From: Triticum aestivum
Lineage: Eukaryota > Streptophyta > Magnoliopsida > Poales > Poaceae
Reading direction: 5' to 3'
Assembly (NCBI RefSeq): GCF_018294505.1
Contig: NC_057804.1
Location: 249,606,156-249,670,155 of the forward strand
DNA: 64,000 nt
Under the pieces are notes generated by a model. It saw only the letters and a list, made by a program, of their open reading frames with translations, did no database searches and was not told the DNA's origin. Positions 36,471 to 46,477 of this stretch are shown piece by piece. Numbering within the stretch: the stretch's first letter is position 1; the number at the start of each line of letters is the position of its first letter. The position numbers and the translations under genes are program-made.

Positions 36471-38448
36471 CCTTGCTTGTTCTCAAGCAATTCAGTTGAC
36501 AAACTAAAAGAGAAAAAGAAAAACTTTTACAAACTATGTTTGCTCTTGTTGTTGTAAACATGAAAAGCCAGCACTCAAGTTTCAGCAATTATTATGAACT
36601 AACCATACTCACAATAACATGTACGTCTCACAATTACTCATATCAATAACATAATCAGCTAGCGAGCCATAATAATAAAACTCGGATCACAACACTTTCT
36701 CAAAATAATCATAACATGATATAACAAAATGGTATCTCGCTAGCCCTTTCTAAGACCGCAAAACATAAATGTAGGGCACCTTTAAAGATCAAGGACTGAC
36801 TAAACATTGTAATTCATGGTAAAAGAGATCTAGACAAGTCATACCCAATATAAACCAATTATAATGAATGCAAACAACAGTGTGCTCTCCAGCGGGTGCT
36901 TTTTAATAAGAAGGGTGATGACTCAACATAAAAGTAAATAGATAGGCCCTTCGCAGAGGGAAGCAGGGATTTGTAGAGGTGCCAGATCTTGATTTTGAAA
37001 TAGAGATAAATTATATTTTGAGCGGCATACTTTCACTGTCAATGCAACAACTATGAGATGGCTGTATCTTCCATACTACATGCATTATAGGCAGTTCCCA
37101 AACAGAATGGTAAAGGTTTATACTCCCCCTCCTCCACAAGCATCAATCCATGGCTTGCTCGAAACAACAAGTGCCTCCAACATTCAACGGGTCCCAGGGG
37201 GAGTTTTTTTTAATTATTTTGATTTGCTTTGATCTTTTTGGATCATGGGACTGGGCATCCCGGTTACCGGCCCTTTCTCGTGAATGAGGAGCGGAGTCCA
37301 CTCCTCTTGAGAATAACCCACCTAGCATGGAAGATATAGGCAGCCCTAGTTGCACATGAGCTGCTCGAGCATGCAAAACAGAATGTTTATTTGAAGGTTT
37401 AGAGTTTCGCACATACAAATTTACTTGGAACGGCAGGTAGCTACTGCATATAGGAAGGTATAGTGGACTCATATGGAACAACTTTGGGGTTTAAGGAGTT
37501 TGGATGCACAACCAGTATTCCCGCTTAGTAAGGTGAAGGCTAGCAAAAGACTGGGAAGCGACCAACTGAAAGAGCGACAACAGTTGTAAACATGCATTAA
37601 AATTAATTTACACCAAATATACGCATGAGTAGGATATAATCCATCATGAACATAAATATCATTCAAGGCTATGTTGATTTGATTCAACTACATGCGTGAA
37701 CATGTGCCAAGTCGAGTCACTCAATTCATTCAAAGGAGGATACCATCCCATCATACCATATCATAATCATTCTAATAGCATGTTGGCACGCAAGGTAAAC
37801 CATTATAACTCATAGCTAATCAAGCATGGCACAAGCAACTATAATCTCTAAATGTCATTGCAAATATGTTTACTTCATAATAGCTAAATCAGGAACGATG
37901 AATCATCATATTTACAAAAACAAGAGAGGTCGAGTTCATACTAGCTTTTCTCATCCCAATAAGTCCATCATATGTCATCATTATGGACTTTCACTTGCAC
38001 GACCGAACGGTGTGTAAAATAATGAGAGTGCACGTGCATTGGACTAAGCTAGAATCTGCAAGCATTCAACTCAAGAGATAAGACAAGTAATATGGGCTCT
38101 AAGTTAGATAAACAATAATGCATATGAGAGCCACTAAGCATTTTCAATATAGTCTTCTCGACCCCCAAAGAAAGGAAAAGAAATAAAAACTATTTACACG
38201 GGAAAGCTCCCAACAAGCAAAAGAAGAACGGGAAATATATTTGGGTTTTTCTTTTTAATTATTACTACTACAGCAGGAAGAATAAACTACTACTAATTTT
38301 TTTTGTTTTTCTAAGGTTTATTAAACAGACAAGAAGAAAGTAGGAAAAAAGGAAAATAAACTAGCATGGATATTACAGTGAAAGAGTATGAGCACCGTCA
38401 TCTAGTAATGAGTGTGTGTGAGCATGAATGTAATGTCGGTGGGAAATA
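36471..38448. other. Non-coding region between Athila-type ORF and 3' LTR
   Basis: About 2 kb, AT-rich, bounded by two copies of the polypurine tract. No supportable gene. Confidence 0.6.
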
Positions 38449-38468
38449 CGTACTCCCCCAAGCTTAGG
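38449..38468 (-). promoter_or_regulatory. Internal (central) polypurine tract copy
   Basis: The same 14-base core AAGCTTGGGGGAGT as the terminal tract occurs on the minus strand about 2 kb upstream of the 3' LTR, just after the stop of the Athila-type ORF. Confidence 0.6.
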
Positions 38469-38486
38469 CTTTTGGCCTAAGTTGGT

Positions 38487-39593
38487 CTATTGCCAGGAAT
38501 AGCCTGGCGGATACCCGTAGGTGTAGCTGGGGTCGTACCGCGATGCAGCGGATACCGCCTCCTGAGCAGCATCGTGGCATCGAGCTGCCTCCGCTCTCCT
38601 CTCGTACTCATCTGCCTCCTCTCTGGTAATAATATATCTTCCTCTCGCCTGAAAATCAAAGAAGGTAGGAGCAGGAAGAGCAACACGGACCACATGCCGT
38701 TTGTTAAAGATTAGTCGATACTGGTAAGGTCGTCCAGTCCTCTCAATGAACTGGTGGGAAAACATAGAATCAAGATCTAAATAAGAAGAGGGTAACTCCA
38801 TATCACCCTCACGAATGTCTACATCAAGAAAATTAGCTAAGCGGGTTGCATAAATTCCTCCAAAGAAATCTCTGTTATGCCTATTCTGATGCAACCTATG
38901 AGCTACAATGGCTCCCAAATGATAAGATTGGTCCCCTAACACAACACTTCTGAGAATGCTGAGATCAGGGGCACACATGGGACATGCTTCATCCTTAGCA
39001 GTTATGCATCTACCAATGAAGAGAGCAAAAGAATGTATAGCAGGAAAGTGAATGCTCCCTATAGTGGCATGCGCTATATCCCTAGATTCCCCCACAGTTA
39101 TTCTAGCCAGAAAGTCTCTATATTCAGATTTAGGGGGATCCCTGATACTACCCCAAGATGGAAGTTTGCATGCAAGAGTGAAATCCTCTAAGTCCATGGT
39201 ATAAGATTTGTCATAAAGGTTAAACATGACTAAAGGAGAATTACGCGAAGATGAAAAATCAAACCTCCCCACAAATGAACTTGTGAGGTCACGATACTGT
39301 GGGCATTTATCAGCTTCAAAGTCCTCAAGACCGGCATTACGCAAATATGCGTAGAATTCTTCTTTAATTTCCACTTGATTCATAAAATTTTCCAAAGGCC
39401 ATTCACAGGGCCTCACGAGAGCGTCTCTTGGTGGTTCCTCGTCACCATCACGCATTGCAAGCCTGGGACCTTGCTTCCTTGAAGAACCACCTTGGAACAT
39501 CTTCCTAAGCATATTGTTTTCTCTGAAAAATAATTCTGAAATTTTTAGTAACTTCAAACAAAAGTGAACCAACTTCAATAAAACTGATAGCAA
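38487..39593 (-). CDS. Athila-type ORF in env-like position (PF03078-like)
   Basis: An open 368-codon frame. The likely native start is the internal Met of MLRKMFQGGSSRKQGPR at about residue 28, since the preceding residues look like translated spacer. The body matches the ATHILA ORF-1 family: VEIKEEFYAYLRNAGLEDFE, KSYTMDLEDFTLACKLPSWG, FALFIGRCITAKDE and LGAIVAHRLHQNRHNRDFFG. There is no clear signal peptide or C-terminal membrane anchor, so an envelope role is doubtful. It is the only long open frame left in this element. Confidence 0.7.
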   Translation of the reverse strand: MLSVLLKLVHFCLKLLKISELFFRENNMLRKMFQGGSSRKQGPRLAMRDGDEEPPRDALVRPCEWPLENFMNQVEIKEEFYAYLRNAGLEDFEADKCPQYRDLTSSFVGRFDFSSSRNSPLVMFNLYDKSYTMDLEDFTLACKLPSWGSIRDPPKSEYRDFLARITVGESRDIAHATIGSIHFPAIHSFALFIGRCITAKDEACPMCAPDLSILRSVVLGDQSYHLGAIVAHRLHQNRHNRDFFGGIYATRLANFLDVDIREGDMELPSSYLDLDSMFSHQFIERTGRPYQYRLIFNKRHVVRVALPAPTFFDFQARGRYIITREEADEYERRAEAARCHDAAQEAVSAASRYDPSYTYGYPPGYSWQ

Positions 39594-40290
39594 CTACTCA
39601 TACAAGTGCCTAGAGCATATATCAAGCATTAGAACTACTTGGAACCATATAAATTTGACATGCAAGCTCAAGAACATGGTCACCTATGCAGCATAAATTT
39701 GCAATGAATAAAGCACTAGAACAAAAACTAATTGGACCAATGGAGGAGTCACATACAAAGGAACAATCTCCCCAAGCAATTTTGCGAGAGATGCTTTGAG
39801 CAAGGAGATCAAAAATCACAGCAAAAGTTGCTGGAACACGAGCTTGAGTTGGTTTTTCGGGTTTGTGCGAGGCAGAGAAAGAAGATGGGTGCAGGGATAA
39901 GTGGAGGAGGGCCACCGTGGGCCTACGAGGCAGGGGGGCGCGCCCTCCACCCTCGTGGCCAGGTGGCAGCTCCCCCCGCGGTAATTTTTGCACTAAAAAT
40001 CCTTAAATATTCCCAAAAAAATCATATTAAATTGGCATGGCATTCTGAGGACTTTTATTTTTGGGATATTTTTATATTGCACGGATAAGTCAGAAAACAG
40101 ACAAAAAAATACTATTTTTACTTTATTTCTACTAAAGAACAAAAAATATAAAGAGGGTACAGAAGGTTGTGCTTCTAGTTTCATCCATCTCATGCTCATC
40201 AAAAAGAATCCACTAACAAGGTCGATCAAGTCTTGTTAACAAACTCATTCCGATTAACATGAAACCAGAGAAATTTCGAATAACACTATG
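39594..40290. other. Non-coding spacer replacing pol in Athila-type element
   Basis: About 700 bp between the protease region and the Athila-type ORF where RT, RNase H and integrase should lie. No domain is recognisable. It includes a GC-rich segment like the LTR's (about 39890-39980). Confidence 0.65.
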
Positions 40291-41588
40291 TTACCTCAAC
40301 GGGATATGGACATCCCCAATAATAAGTATATTGTATTTCTTCTTGACAGTAGGGAGAGGGAATTCAAAACCTCCAAATATAATCGATGGAATTTTTCCAA
40401 TAGAGTTGATACTATGAACTTGAGGTTGTTTCCTCGGAAAGTGTACCGTATGCTCATTACCATTAACACGAGAAGTGACATTGCCTTTGTTGCAATCAAT
40501 AACAGCCCCTGCAGTATTAAGGAAAGGTCTTCCAAGAATAATAGACATACTATCATCTTCGGGAATATCAGGAATAACAAAGTCCATTAAAATAGTAACG
40601 TTTGCAACTACAACAGGCACATCCTCACAAATACCGACAGGTATAGCAGTTGATTTATCAGCCATTCGCAAAGATATTTCAGTAGGTGTCAACTTATTCA
40701 AGTCAAGTCTACGATATAAAGAGAGAGGCATAACACTAACACCGTCTCCAAGATCACATAAAGCAGTTTTAACATAATTTCTTTTAATGGAGCATGGTAT
40801 AGTAGGTACTCCTGGATCTCCAAGTTTCTTTGGTATTCCACCCTTAAAAGTATAATTAGCAAGCATGGTATCTTTCTTTTATTTGTTATGAAGTCCTTCA
40901 TATACTTAGCATAAGGAGTTGTTTTGAGCACATCAGTTAATCCCATACGCAAAAAGATAGGTCTAATCATTTCAGCAAAGCGCTCAAAATCCTCATCATC
41001 CTTTTTCTTGGATGGTTTGGGAGGAAAAGGCATGGGTTTCTGAACCCATGGTTCCCTTTCTTTACCATGTTTCCTAGCAACGAAGTCTCTCTTATCATAA
41101 CGTTGATTCTTTGATTGTGGGTTATCAAGATCAACAACAGGTTCAACTTCTACTTCATTATCATTACTAGGTTGAGCATCAACATGAACATTATCATTAA
41201 CATTTTCACTAGGTTCATGTTCATTACCAGATTGTGTTTCAGCATCAGACATAGAGATATCATTTGGATTATCAGGTGGTTCGGCAATAGGTTCACTAGA
41301 AGTTTGCACAGTCCTATCATTTTTCTTTTTCTTCCTTTTAGAAGAACTAGGTACATCAATATTATTTCTCTGAGAATCTTGCTCGATTCTCTTAGGGTGG
41401 CCTTCAGGATACAAAGGTTCCTGAGTCATTTTACCAGTTTTAGTAGCCACTCTAACAGCATAATCATTTTTCTTACTATTCATTTCATCAAGCACTTCTT
41501 TCTGAGCTTTAAGTACTTGTTCTACTTGAGTGGTAACCATAGAAGCATGTTCGCTAGCAAGTTTAAGTTCACCTCTAATATTAGCCAT
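40291..41588 (-). pseudogene. Athila-type linker and aspartic protease region, frameshifted
   Basis: The first frame (41588 to about 40870) is the basic/acidic linker (KRKKKKND, then KPMPFPPKPSKKKDDEDF) and the conserved stretch IRPIFLRMGLTDVLKTTPYA. A frameshift near 40865 moves into the protease frame (40866-40291). That has ALCDLGDGVSVMPLSLYRRL, the place of the catalytic Asp, and later SIILGRPFLNTAGAVIDC, the second conserved strand. The usual motif is DLGAS or DLGAG; here the fourth residue is Asp. RT does not follow. Confidence 0.75.
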
Positions 41589-41621
41589 TTAATCACTCAA
41601 GCGTTTAATCATAAAGGTATT

Positions 41622-43087
41622 CTATTTTAATTGTCTACCAAAATAAGCATTAAAGTCATCTTGCTTAAACATAAAGTCATCAAACTCATCCAAGCACTGA
41701 CTAGCAATTTTAGTAGGAGGGACTTCAGCTTTATCATATCTATAGAGAGAATTTACCTTTACTACCTGTGTCTGGATATCGGGAGGTTCTTCAGTAAATA
41801 AGTAATTGAGATCATACACTTCTTCAACAGGCGGTAAATTAAGACCATGTATTTCTTCAATAGGAGGTAAATTCTTAACATCTTCAGCTTTAATACCTTT
41901 TTCTTTCATGGATTTCTTTGCCTCTTGCATATCTTCGGGACTGAGAAATAGAACACCTCTCTTCTTCGAAGTTGGTTTAGGGATAGGCTTAGTAATTGGC
42001 TCTGGGGCTGGCTCAGGAGTTGGCTCAGGAGGTGCCCAATTATTTTCATTTGTCAACATATTATTCAATAGAATTTTAGCTTCATTCGGTGTTCTTTCCC
42101 TGAAAAGAGAACCAGCACAACTATCCAGGTAATCTCTGGAAGCATTGGTTAGTCCATTATAAAAGATATCGAGTATTTCAGGTTTCTTAAGAGGATGATC
42201 AGGCAAGGCACTAAGTAACTTGAGAAGCCTCCCCCAAGCTTGTGGGAGGCTCTCTTCTTCAATTTGCACAAAGTTGTATATTTCCCTCAAAGCAGCTTGT
42301 TTCTTATGAGCAGGGAAATATTTAACAGAGAAGTAATAAATCATATCCTGGGGACTTTGCACACAACTAGGATCAAGAGAATTAAACCATTTCTTAGCAT
42401 CACCCTTTAATGAGAATGGAAATATTTTGAGTAAATAAAGGTAGCACGATCTCTCATTATTAGTAAACAGGGCAGCTATATCATCTAACTTACGAAGATG
42501 TGCCACAACAGTTTTAGATTCATAGCCATAAAAAGGATCAGATTCAACCAAAGTAATTATATCTGGATCAACAGAAAAATCATAATAATCCTGATCGGGA
42601 ACACAGATAGGTGAGGTAGCAAAAGCAGGGTCGGGTCTCATCCTATCTCTATAATATTCTTTACTCCACTTAACTAGCAACCTCTTACGTTCAAGACTAT
42701 CCTGGCAAGCAAGGATAGCTTCAATAGATTCAGCATTAAAAAGATAACCCTCAGGAATAGCAGGCATAATTTCATCATCACTAACATCATCGTGTTCAGT
42801 TTCAATAATTTCTCTTTCTCTAGACCTCGAAATTTGTTCATCTAGAAATTCACCAAGGGGGACAGTAGTATAAGCATAGAAGTAGTTTCATCATAAGTAT
42901 CATGCATAGCAGAAGTGGCATCATCAATAACATGCGACAAATCAGAATTCATAGCAGTAGTAGGTTTAGGTGTCGCTAGCTTACTCATAACAGAAGGTGA
43001 ATCAAGTGCAGAGCTAGATGGTAGTTCCTTACCTCCCCTCGTAGTTGAGGGATACATTTTTGTCTTAGCGTCTTTCAAGTTCTTCAT
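41622..43087 (-). pseudogene. gag: Athila-type gag, frameshifted
   Basis: The N-terminal part (43087-42860, MKNLKDAKTKMYPSTTRGGK) and the main part (42767-41622) are in different frames, with the shift near 42865. The main part contains the retrotransposon gag core: FPFSLKGDAKKWFNSLDP, MIYYFSVKYFPAHKK, EESLPQAWGRLLKLLSALPD and LDIFYNGLTNASRDYLD, followed by a Pro/Glu-rich linker (PEPTPEPAPEP). The product would assemble the capsid-like particle. It ends at a stop at 41622; related coding sequence continues in another frame. Confidence 0.8.
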
Positions 43088-43136
43088 AGTGTACAGCAGA
43101 TATAAATCCCAAGTGACTCAAAGAATAGAGCTATGC
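42768..43136. other. Leader and gag start region of Athila-type element
   Basis: Contains the gag N-terminal frame (43087-42842) and the short junction in which the frame is lost. Confidence 0.55.
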
Positions 43137-43156
43137 TCGCCGGCAACGGTGCCAGA
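43137..43156 (-). promoter_or_regulatory. Primer-binding site, tRNA-Asp-like
   Basis: The minus strand reads TGGCACCGTTGCCGGCGAGC about ten bases inside the 5' LTR; intact Athila-type elements have TGGCGCCGTTGCCGGGG, so two or three bases have changed. Confidence 0.75.
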
Positions 43157-43165
43157 AAAAGGTCT

Positions 43166-44588
43166 TGATAACCCACAAGTATAGGGGATCGCAACAGTTT
43201 TCGAGGGTAGAGTATTCAACCCAAATTTGTTGATTCGACACAAGGGGAGCCAAAGAATATTCTCAAGTATTAGCAGCTGAGTTGTCAATTCAACCACACC
43301 TGGAAACTTAATATCTGCAGCAAAGTGTTTAGTAGCAAAGTAATATGATAGTGGTGGAAACGGTAACAAAAGTAAAGACAGCAAAAGTAATGTTTTTGGT
43401 ATTTTGTAGTGATTGTAGTAGTAGCAACGGAAAAGTAAATAAGCGAGAACCAGTATATGGAAAACTCGTAGGCACCGGATCAGTGATGGATAATTATGCC
43501 GGATGTGGTTCGTCATGTAACAGTTACAACATAGGGTGACACAGAACTAGCTCCAGTTCATCAATGTAATATAGGCATGTATTCCGTAAATAGTCATACG
43601 TGCTTATGGAAAAGAACTTGCATGACATCTTGTGTAATACCCTCCCGTGGCAGCGGGGTCCTATTGGAAACTAAGGGATATTAAGGCCTCCTTTTAATAG
43701 AGAACCGGAACAAAGCATTAGCACATAGTGAATACATGAACTCCTCAAACTATGGTCATCACCGGGAGTGGTCCCGATTATTGTCACTTCAGGGTTGCCG
43801 GATCATAACACATAGTAGGTGACTATAGACTTGCAAGATAGGATCAAGAACACACATATATTCACGAAAACATAATAGGTTCAGATCTGAAATCGTGGCA
43901 CTCGGGCCCTCGTGACAAGCATTAAGCATTGCAAAGTCATAGCAACATCCATCTCAGAACATAGTGGATACTAGGGATCAAACCCTAACACAACTAACTC
44001 GATTACATGATAAATCTCATCCAACCCATCACCGTCCAGCAAGCCTACAATGCAATTACTCATGCACGGCGGTGAGCATCATGAAATTGGTGATGGAGGA
44101 TGGTTGATGATGATGATGGCGATGAATCCCCCTCTCCGGAGCCTCGAACGGACTCCAGATCAGCCCTCCCGAGAGAGATTAGGGCTTGGCAGCGGCTCCA
44201 TATCGTAAACTCGATGAAACTTTCTCTCTGATTTTTTTCTCCCCGAAAGCAAATATATGGAGTTGGAGTTGGCGTCAGAGGGACACCAGGGGGCCCACGA
44301 GGTAGGGAGGTGCGCCCAGGGGGGAGGGGCATGCCCCCCCACCCTCGTGGACAGGGTGTGGGCCCCCTGGTCTTCATCTTTGGCAAGGATTTTTTATTAT
44401 TTATTCTAAGATATTCTGTGGAGTTTCAGGTCATTCCGAGAACTTTTGTTTTCTGCACATAAAACAACACCATGTCAATTCTGCTGAAAACAGCGTCAGT
44501 CCGGGTTAGTTCCATTCAAATCATACAAGTTAGAGTTCAAAACAAGGGCAAAAGTGTTTGGAAAAGTAGATACGACGGAGACGTATCA
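43166..44588 (-). repeat. Athila-type element 5' LTR (1,423 bp)
   Basis: On the minus strand starts TGATACGTCTCCGTCGTATC and ends GGGTTATCA. Confidence 0.9.
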
Positions 44589-44936
44589 GACCTCGAGGTG
44601 GACATTCTCCGGTGCGACGGCGAACAGTCACAGGGCAACTAGTGCATCGAAGAGGTTGTCACCATAGATTCTGTTGAGGGTGGAGGACATCACAGAGCCT
44701 CGGCTCGTGGGCTGGAGGCGTACGTCAAGGTCGTCCTTGAGCTTCTTGACAATGGTTAACTTGTCGAGGAAGCTGGCGAGGACCTCATCGAACAAGGAGA
44801 CGAAGTTGTCATCGAAGAGGCCTCTCATCCTGGCAGCCTCAAGCCTAACCTGGAGACGTTCCTCGGTGTCGCGCCGCAGGCTGCCGTCGTGGACCATCTG
44901 GCATAGCCGGCTCATGCTCGCTCTCATCGCCTCCAT
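44589..44936 (-). pseudogene. Unknown minus-strand host gene, 5' half, broken by retrotransposon
   Basis: Starts at the ATG at 44936 (MEAMRASMSRLCQMVHDGSL) and encodes a helical protein (GLFDDNFVSLFDEVLASFLD, then LKDDLDVRLQPTS). A TGA at 44628-44630 interrupts the frame 12 codons before the Athila insertion site. Codons beyond it still read sensibly into the 3' half at 35030. A TATA box lies about 105 bp upstream. The family is not recognised; the helical pattern recalls four-helix proteins such as histidine phosphotransfer proteins, but the phosphorylatable-His motif is not visible. The intact gene would have coded about 190 residues. Confidence 0.65.
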
Positions 44937-45040
44937 GGATATAGCTTCTAGTCAACTGATCTTGTGATTGGGGCGATCACTCTTTCCCTTGGTTAGGGTC
45001 CTTAGGTGCGTAGGATTTCATAGATTGGACTGGCGAGGAG

Positions 45041-45052
45041 CTTTTATATGAG
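45041..45052 (-). promoter_or_regulatory. TATA box of the split gene
   Basis: The minus strand reads CTCATATAAAAGCTCC around here, about 105 bp upstream of the ATG at 44936, a normal spacing for a plant core promoter with a short leader. Confidence 0.6.
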
Positions 45053-45911
45053 AAGAGCATACTGCGTTGCATTCACGTGTGTGTTGGCCATCTACTCCTC
45101 GGCCCTTCCTCCATACTGGTGAAGTATAGTCATCTCACCAAGACCAAGTTGGGGCAAAATGAGAGAACTTTGATGTTTATTTTGTAATTAATGTCATTGC
45201 ATGCACAGAATTGAGCACTTCTTGTTGTGCTAAGTAGTCGCAAGTCATTGAATGCATACGCACCCCACGTCTCCTATTGGCTGATTTCTTTTTTCGTGGC
45301 AAAAACAGGGTACGAGGTGGGTAGTTAATGCACCGCGCCTAAAAGTATTGAGATTATTAGGTTTTCGTAACATGACTAATGCACCGGTACAGAGGGAGTA
45401 CAATAGTAGTCCGATTGATGAGATTTCAGATATGAGCCATCTACTCGAAGGGAGAGTGTATAATACCTCGTGTATAATATCATCACAAACTACATACAAA
45501 ACTGAATAAAACAATACTCCATTTATTTATTTCCGGAGGGAATAGTATATTTTTTGCAACATGCATTACTAGATATTGCTAGCCAGATACTCCTACTAAA
45601 TCCGGACGGAGGTGGTAGTACTACTAAATCCAGACTGTGGTAGTACTAGTAGTACTGCCAATGTAAGTAATATTATACGACCCGTTGGTCAAATTATTAC
45701 ATGATGCTCCTCACAGTCAAGTGACAAGACCCTGCGCTGGAGATGACACCTGAGTGTAGGCAATGTGTTCGGCATGCCAAAGTCGGCCTCACCGTGCACA
45801 GTCACTATCATCATCGATGTACAGCTAGCCTGCTTACAACTAGCCGTGTTCGACATAATTTCCCGTGCGTTGCCACGAGTAATAGTAAATATTGTACTTG
45901 AGTAATAGGTA
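45053..45911. other. Upstream region of split gene
   Basis: About 850 bp without a gene. Contains a single MITE-like end (ACCGGTACAGAGGGAGTA at about 45383) and a short MITE-like relic at about 45515-45545, both too damaged to annotate separately. Confidence 0.45.
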
Positions 45912-46257
45912 CTCCCTCCTTTCCAATTTATAAGGATCGATTTCAAAATCTCTCCATCCAAGGTAGACGATGAGTGGTGGAATAAATTTGGTGGTTTGCA
46001 CAAGTGCTTAATTAGTACAGTCGTTTTTCTCAAAAAGTTATGTTTACCAATGCATTAATTACAACGAATGCATGCATGACCACTAAATTTCCATGAACTT
46101 CTACATGCATTGGTGAGTTTTCTCTTGATACTACTTGCATGGGGTGATTTAATGCACCTTGAAATCCAAACATGTGATGATAAGTAGTAGAACTAAGACT
46201 TATAAAACGGAAAAACAAACTTTTTTAGATGAGCCCTATAAACCGAAAAGGAGGGAG
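45912..46257. mobile_element. Stowaway-like MITE, 346 bp
   Basis: Flanked by TA (45910-45911 and 46258-46259). Ends CTCCCTCCTTTCCAATTTAT and, as complement of the right end, CTCCCTCCTTTTCGGTTTAT form terminal inverted repeats. The interior has no coding capacity. Confidence 0.82.
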
Positions 46258-46477
46258 TATATCGTTGTCGCACCTATGCACGTGAACATTTATCATAGCA
46301 TAGTACCTCATGCTGGATAGTCGTAATATGACAAGTTTCAAGCTGATATTACAAATGCTAGGAGTAATGCTGCACCTACGAAGAGGTAATTATTAGGAAG
46401 TTTACGTAAGAACTTTTGTTAGTTTAGGTGGATGCAGCATTATCGTACACACTTAAATGGATCACCCTGATAAGTCA

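Larger units (their letters stand above)
35031..44588 (-). mobile_element. Non-autonomous Athila-lineage Gypsy element (Sabrina-like)
   Basis: A 9,558-bp element with LTRs 35031-36452 and 43166-44588 and TSD GACCT at 35026-35030 and 44589-44593. The primer site (TGGCACCGTTGCCGG, minus strand, about 43137-43156) sets minus orientation. It codes gag, a protease-like region and an Athila-type ORF in env-like position; RT, RNase H and integrase are absent. Several frameshifts show it is inactive. LTRs differ by roughly 4-5% by eye, giving an order of 1-2 million years at commonly used grass rates. The insertion splits a host gene. Confidence 0.88.

Noticed and set aside
38487..39593. True envelope protein
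   Set aside because: No convincing signal peptide, membrane anchor or cleavage site is visible; only the position is env-like.
44589..44936. Histidine phosphotransfer protein identity for the split gene
   Set aside because: The helical pattern is suggestive, but no HQLKGSS-like phosphorylation motif can be found, so no name was given.
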